Origin: Azophilus sp965220835
GTDB lineage: Bacteria; Pseudomonadota; Gammaproteobacteria; Pseudomonadales; Azotimanducaceae
Assembly: GCA_965220835.1 (NCBI GenBank)
Contig: OZ244842.1
Span: 2,046,001 to 2,110,000 of the forward strand
Length of the DNA: 64,000 nt
Direction: 5' to 3'
Every line of letters begins with the position of its first letter. The first letter of the stretch is position 1. Under the pieces are notes generated by a model that ran no database searches, had not been told where the DNA came from, and worked only from the letters and a program-made list of their open reading frames with translations. The position numbers were made by a program, and so were the translations under genes. Positions 60,801-64,000 of this stretch are shown here, piece by piece.

Positions 60801-61408
60801 TCGACCCAATCCTTGAGCCAGGCGGCATGCACCTGTTCCACTTGCTCCGCGACGATCTCCCTATGCTGCACCGCCTCATGGCCACTTGGCGGATCACCAC
60901 CTTGGGGCAACTCGAACACCTGCTCACCAGCAATGCCGCCGAGGGCGCCCTGCCCGACGCCGCTGCCCGCAAGCGCCTAAAGCAACGCTGCAACGCCACG
61001 AGAGCCTGGGTTGACCTCTGGCGCCAAGGCCGCGGCCGCCCCGTCAACCGAGCTGTCCTTGAGCGGTCTGGCGCCGTATCCGCCAACTTCATCGACCGGG
61101 CTGCCGAACTGGCCGATGAACTGCAAGGCGACGGCACCGCTCTCATCAACGCGCTGCGCCAAGGTCGCCTGCGGCGCTTCCTCACAACCAAAACCAACGA
61201 ACTCGAGCATTGGCTGGCCGACAAGGGCTACACAGACGATCAGAACGGACTGTCTGCCGATGAGCGCCGTCGCCTCACCCTAACCGCCACGGCGCCGCAA
61301 ACCGAGGACGCCACCAACGTCAATCGACTCATGGACTGGCTGGAGGCAGCAGCCACACGTCATGCGCCGCAGCCCCGCTTGAGCCGGAGTGGACAAACGC
61401 AGAAATAG
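57845..61408 (+). CDS. YhaN/SbcC-like SMC-type ATPase
   Basis: The product of about 1187 residues begins 'MRLRHLTINALPGISPGFTF' and has 'VVGPNAIGKSSLPRALKHLL' (Walker A), long coiled coils, two hydrophobic segments near 397-442 ('LWFTATALFAVAAVMAFIEQ', 'GLAAIAVAGLGLLLALV') as in YhaN, then 'LEELSSGTRMQLLLALRLAW' (signature) and 'LPLFLDEALTTSDENRFAVM' (Walker B). A C-terminal domain of about 230 residues after a proline run is helical and not usual for YhaN; it may add a specificity or DNA-binding module. Function inferred: ATP-driven DNA processing with the preceding nuclease. Confidence 0.85.
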   Translation: MRLRHLTINALPGISPGFTFEPPGTGIVLVVGPNAIGKSSLPRALKHLLAPDQKTDPPALSLEAAFDSDDAAWRVSRNGSQIQWLRNGEATTAPSLPSSDQFNLYRLSMESLLLEDPGDQALAEEIWRALRGGFDLDAPRIDLGSRWGRKEEAAVSKALRQLRAVKGRYTALRNDEAKLASLDDEIQAARQAAERLKQLELAMELHEAIDRRQALQEAANQYPPDMDKLKGNELKRLDDSEATLQDLRTRAQDEQIKRQAAVAQLQASGLADSAPEAEAVDRIEAHLSALDNHVSARAHAAKDANEAAAALKVAQAQFQGGGEAPNLSPNTLEQARKIVEPLVDGQYRLRDLQQQLKLAGEPPEDAEIEQLRTGVHALRTWLAAIAHAEPPDQGTTGTLWFTATALFAVAAVMAFIEQAWSGLAAIAVAGLGLLLALVQQTKRNAQGASQANDARKAFIDTELEPPKAWTSAVVGEHLRRAVEPRLNELTLQRERASGAAMLRVRIEEAQSEVETLNAAKAELAEAIGFDPDLAGPTFYRLAEVASNWNLAHQNSEARQSALLQLDSEIAAETAAVRRFLDQWRTADAPPLDATGTNAAAKELRIALNHLKGRLDAAKDAQARIKACEQESRSLERQIKQVEKDVQTLFAETALEPDQRTELEGRIARLGPWQQAIEQLKDAQRDESNLRSRLAEGLAERLANRPADQLADPLDERTDLIEAVESGQLEWLQAELERTRSMAGTYTDLVKERQSIETQLNEAGKQHDLEQAAGELDAATAALEDKREAALRSQATQTLLGDIESQFRSEHEPDLLRRAKTRFEQVTAHEFSLELHNTKHFAARDLKQGQLRNLEELSSGTRMQLLLALRLAWTEAQEQGGETLPLFLDEALTTSDENRFAVMANTLTRLAEAGDRQIFYLSARRLESALWERATGTRPPVIDLAEVRFGTKHLQPKDFEVETPPPPPPPAVHDAASYAALLGVPHFDPILEPGGMHLFHLLRDDLPMLHRLMATWRITTLGQLEHLLTSNAAEGALPDAAARKRLKQRCNATRAWVDLWRQGRGRPVNRAVLERSGAVSANFIDRAAELADELQGDGTALINALRQGRLRRFLTTKTNELEHWLADKGYTDDQNGLSADERRRLTLTATAPQTEDATNVNRLMDWLEAAATRHAPQPRLSRSGQTQK

Positions 61409-61582
61409 TCGAACTCCGCTGCCGTAGAGCAGGACGCGGGCAGGCAGGGGGAAGGGCCGACACGAAAGCGTCGATGGCCTTCACGGTTCTCTCGTCCATC
61501 TCTTGCCGGTTCAACGCAATGTCCTCATCGCCGGTATCCGATCAGTCGCGCACTCCCTACAGGCCACGCCCCTGGCAGCCCC

Positions 61583-62764
61583 CTAAACCCGCTGCACCAA
61601 CGTCCCCGTGCCCAAGCCGCCGCCGCAGCACATGCTGATCAAGCCGTAGTCGCCGCCTGAGCGCTTGAGTTCATGCACCGCCTTGGTGATGAGGAAGCAG
61701 CCAGTGGCGCCCAGTGGATGGCCGAGCGCGATGGCGCCGCCGTTGGCATTCACCTTGGCGAGGTCCGCGCCGACGGTCTTGGCCCAAGACAGCACCACCG
61801 AGGCGAAGGCTTCGTTGACCTCGAAGACGTCGATGTCGTCGATGCCGAGGCCGCTGGCGGCCAGCAGCTTTTCGGTGGCGGGGATCGGGCCTTCCAGCAT
61901 CAGCACGGGGTCGCAGCCCACCAAGGCCGTCTCCACCACCCGCGCCATGGGCTTGAGGCCCAAGGACTCGGCGTGGGCGGCGCTCATCATCAGCACCGCT
62001 GCGGCCCCGTCGGCGATCTGCGACGAGGTGCCGGCGGTGTGGATGCCGTCTTCGCGGGCCACCGGCTTCAAGCCGGCAAGGGCTTCCAAGCTGGTGTCAC
62101 GGGGGATTTCGTCGGTGTCGAAGACTTGGGTCTCCCCGGTCTTTTCGCCCTCGTCGTCGAACACCGGCACCTCCAAGGGGATGATCTGCGCCTTGAAGCG
62201 GCCCTCGTCCTGGGCCTTGGCCGCCCGTTCCTGGGAGGCGAGGCCAAAGCGGTCGGCGTCGTCGCGGGTCACTTGGTAGTGCTCCGCCATGCGTTCCGCG
62301 CCCTCGAACTGGCTGGTGAACTCGAAGTGCTCAAAGTAGCTGCGCGCCACCGGCTTGCCGTAGGACTTGGGCAGGCCAATGGAGTCCGAGCCGATCCTGA
62401 GCCGCGTCATGTTCTCCACGCCGCAGGCCATCACCGCATCGGCCATGCCCGACCTGATCAGGCTGTGGGCCAGCATGGCGGCTTCCTGGGAGGAGCCGCA
62501 CTGGGCGTCGATGGTGATGCACGGCGTCTCGGTGACGCCGCCGTGGGCGAGCCAGGCGGTGCGAATGACGTTCATGCCCTGGGCGCCGAGCTTGTTGATG
62601 CAGCCGCCCACCACTTGGTCGACTTGGCTGGATTGCAGCCCGTTGCGCGCCAGCAGGCCCATCATGACCGGGCCCAGGGTGTCCGACGGATGCACCCAGC
62701 CCAGCGAGCCCGCCTTCCTGCCGACCGCGGAGCGGGCCGCATCGACGATGACCACCTCGTTCAT
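61583..62764 (-). CDS. Acetyl-CoA acetyltransferase (thiolase)
   Basis: The 393-residue product has 'CITIDAQCGSSQEAAMLAHS' (acyl-Cys near 87), 'VNANGGAIALGHPLGATGCF' (His) and 'SMCCGGGLGTGTLVQRV' (C-terminal Cys). It splits or forms 3-oxoacyl-CoA, in fatty-acid or steroid-type degradation or in the reverse direction. The upstream region is short; the gene is convergent with the YhaN-like gene and divergent from the small gene at 62872. Confidence 0.93.
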   Translation of the reverse strand: MNEVVIVDAARSAVGRKAGSLGWVHPSDTLGPVMMGLLARNGLQSSQVDQVVGGCINKLGAQGMNVIRTAWLAHGGVTETPCITIDAQCGSSQEAAMLAHSLIRSGMADAVMACGVENMTRLRIGSDSIGLPKSYGKPVARSYFEHFEFTSQFEGAERMAEHYQVTRDDADRFGLASQERAAKAQDEGRFKAQIIPLEVPVFDDEGEKTGETQVFDTDEIPRDTSLEALAGLKPVAREDGIHTAGTSSQIADGAAAVLMMSAAHAESLGLKPMARVVETALVGCDPVLMLEGPIPATEKLLAASGLGIDDIDVFEVNEAFASVVLSWAKTVGADLAKVNANGGAIALGHPLGATGCFLITKAVHELKRSGGDYGLISMCCGGGLGTGTLVQRV

Positions 62765-62871
62765 GGTATTTTCCTTTGCGTTGAGATTGGTGAGGGCAGG
62801 ATTCTAACCGCACCGTGCGGACGGCGCACCGGCACTCACTCTCCTTGGAAGGGGTCGATGTTTGGTACGCG

Positions 62872-63045
62872 ATGACTAACGAACGGGAAGGCTTTGCCAA
62901 GGCAGTCGAAGAGTTGAGTGCTTTAGTGAGACATGTCGGTGGTGGGGCCCTCGCCAGTGATACTGGGCTTCTGACTAAGCTTGCGGACCAAGAGGCAGTC
63001 CTTGAGTTCATGCGCGAGTTGCGAGGGCTGGGGATTTACTATTGA
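62872..63045 (+). CDS. Small hypothetical protein upstream of the double-CXXCG gene
   Basis: The product is about 57 residues from ATG 62872 ('MTNEREGFAKAVEELSALVR') to 'FMRELRGLGIYY'. The frame is open to 62815 with GTG. It looks helical and hydrophilic. The stop overlaps the TTG of the next gene (63042-63045, TTGA). It could be the tail of a toxin or a small partner of the CXXCG protein. Family unknown. Confidence 0.5.
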   Translation: MTNEREGFAKAVEELSALVRHVGGGALASDTGLLTKLADQEAVLEFMRELRGLGIYY

Positions 63046-63686
63046 GTAGTTTCTACAGAATTCGTCATCGGACCTTCGACAGCCGCGGCATGCCTTGGAT
63101 CCAGGAGTTTGCGGAGGGCGTCGCGTATGGTCTTGAGTGTTCGCGTTGCGGCGGGCGTCGGAGCCAGCTTTCCGACCACCTGAAGGCCGTGATGAAGCCG
63201 AACCGCGCGCGGTTCTGGCCGGACATGGTCGGCAATGGTCACGTTCCCGGGTTGCTGGTGGTCTCGATGCGCTTCGTGGACGCGCTGCGGGGCGACGGCA
63301 TGCGGGTGGAGCTGGGCGGCCGGGTGGAGGCCGTGGAGCCGTTGCGCAACCGGCTGTCGCTGGCGGACGTGCCGGACTACCGGTGGGTGGACGGCGAGCG
63401 CCTCCAGGCGGCGAAGTTGAACTTCGCCGCCAGCGGCTACGTGGTGGTGCGACGCTGCCCGCAATGCGGCAGGATCAAGTTCGACATCAAGAAGTCTGAC
63501 TTTGACGCGCCAAGTGTGTTCGTTCACGACGCCTCGTCGGGTCTGGACCTGTTCACCGCGGACGCATCGCGGATGGCCTTCTACTGCACGGAGCGGGTGC
63601 TGCAGTGCGCCAAGCGGCACCGGCTGACGAACATCTCGTTCGTGCCCGTGGAGGAGCCGTCGTCAGCCAAGCCCATCAAGTACTGA
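63042..63686 (+). CDS. Double-CXXCG protein, SitI6-like immunity candidate
   Basis: The 214-residue product has 'LECSRCGGRRS' and 'VVRRCPQCGRIKFD', the two CXXCG motifs of the family known from Myxococcus as double-CXXCG proteins, some of which are SitI6 immunity proteins for SitA6 toxins. The C-terminal part 'SVFVHDASSGLDLFTADASR', followed by 'MAFYCTERV', fits the family. The start is a TTG overlapping the preceding stop. I infer an immunity or zinc-binding role; a large toxin gene is not in the window. Confidence 0.7.
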   Translation: MSSFYRIRHRTFDSRGMPWIQEFAEGVAYGLECSRCGGRRSQLSDHLKAVMKPNRARFWPDMVGNGHVPGLLVVSMRFVDALRGDGMRVELGGRVEAVEPLRNRLSLADVPDYRWVDGERLQAAKLNFAASGYVVVRRCPQCGRIKFDIKKSDFDAPSVFVHDASSGLDLFTADASRMAFYCTERVLQCAKRHRLTNISFVPVEEPSSAKPIKY

Positions 63687-63908
63687 GTCTGCGGCGCCAA
63701 CGAAGCCCCGTCAGTGACAGGAACCCCCGACGAAAAAGCCCGCCAAGCGGCGGCGCCGTTCCGCTGCGGCCTGATCGCCGACAGCGCCCTTGGCAGCCGC
63801 CGGCTCATCGAGCGAGGGGGAAGCCCCAAACCTCAACCAACTCCTGGATTGGCTGGAAGCAACCTGCGGATCAAGTTCGGTGGTTTGACCACTGGTTTGT
63901 GGGGGTCG
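63687..63908. other. Non-coding stretch with a short remnant
   Basis: A short plus-strand frame after TGA 63772-63774 reads 'PNLNQLLDWLEATCG' up to 63888, which resembles 'TNVNRLMDWLEAAAT' at the end of the YhaN-like protein. It may be a small remnant of a related C-terminus. No complete gene was found. Confidence 0.3.
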
Positions 63909-64000
63909 TCACGCCACAGCGCTCAACCCGTTTTTCTGGACCAGCGTCAACAGCTTCAAAGAAGCGCCCCGCGGGCGCTTCTCGCCGCGCTCCCACTGGC
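63909..64000 (-). CDS. HTH-type antitoxin or regulator, C-terminal end (cut by window)
   Basis: The minus strand from the window end reads 'QWERGEKRPRGASLKLLTLV' and closes 'NGLSAVA' at TGA 63909-63911. This is the end of an Xre-like HTH family (NadS/HigA-like), where the recognition helix is followed by a 'GASLKLL' segment. Only about 30 codons lie in the window. Such genes are usually the antitoxins of HigB/RelE-type toxins, so a toxin gene is likely just outside the window. Confidence 0.65.
   Translation of the reverse strand, partial: QWERGEKRPRGASLKLLTLVQKNGLSAVA

Noticed and set aside
63962..63990. GAAGCGCCC-CGC-GGGCGCTTC hairpin as a terminator
   Set aside because: It lies inside the coding end of the HTH gene on the minus strand and has no T-run of the needed length.

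Overview
The window looks like chromosomal DNA of a high-GC, probably marine gammaproteobacterium. The basis is the block mutS / recA-recX-alaS-lysC (41.4-50.0 kb), whose gene order is typical of Gammaproteobacteria, together with an OMR-type TonB-dependent receptor, an RND pump, and many SDR, SnoaL, P450 and acyl-CoA genes as in heterotrophic marine lineages. The organism was not identified more precisely. No rRNA, tRNA or CRISPR array was seen.

Region A (1-11.7 kb) is an accessory island. Its left 8.9 kb, all on the minus strand, is a tandem array of orphan Rhs C-terminal modules. Four copies of the end of an Rhs core occur (three of them reaching a PxxxxDPxGL motif), followed by variable toxin tips and candidate immunity genes, several with 4-bp ATGA overlaps. 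The partners are a lipoprotein (1212-1883), a cysteine-rich probable lipoprotein (3826-4794), two exported ankyrin-repeat proteins (6065-6706 and 6731-8116), and a barnase-like/barstar-like pair (752-1108 and 327-755). IS21-type debris, a truncated zinc-ribbon gene, a headless Xre regulator, a UPF0175/DUF3368 toxin-antitoxin pair and another toxin tail with an orphan immunity candidate (11.1-11.7 kb) complete the island.

Region B (11.9-41.2 kb) is mostly metabolic. It contains the TonB receptor, a membrane protein, an RND adaptor-permease pair, a GST, a SnoaL-like protein, an ADP-ribosylglycohydrolase, AlkB, an SDR and P450 group with a GPH-type transporter, a divergent SDR, SnoaL, ThuA, RraA-like, N-acyl-D-amino-acid deacylase and acyl-CoA synthetase genes, exonuclease III, a third SDR, SelO and a MaoC-type hydratase. 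An unusual two-gene unit with a degenerate ImmA/IrrE-like protein (36.3-38.0 kb) sits inside it.

Region C (41.3-50.0 kb) is the conserved housekeeping block. lysC is followed by a short diverged second copy of its own 3' end.

Region D (50.3-64 kb) mixes metabolism (EthD-like, malate synthase G, GST, thiolase) with likely defence or conflict genes: an AAA ATPase plus PIN-like pair, HicAB, a YhaO/YhaN (SbcD/SbcC-like) pair, a double-CXXCG protein resembling SitI6-type immunity proteins, and the end of a small HTH gene cut by the window edge. The main candidate for something undescribed is the Rhs toxin-tip array with exported ankyrin proteins in the immunity position.
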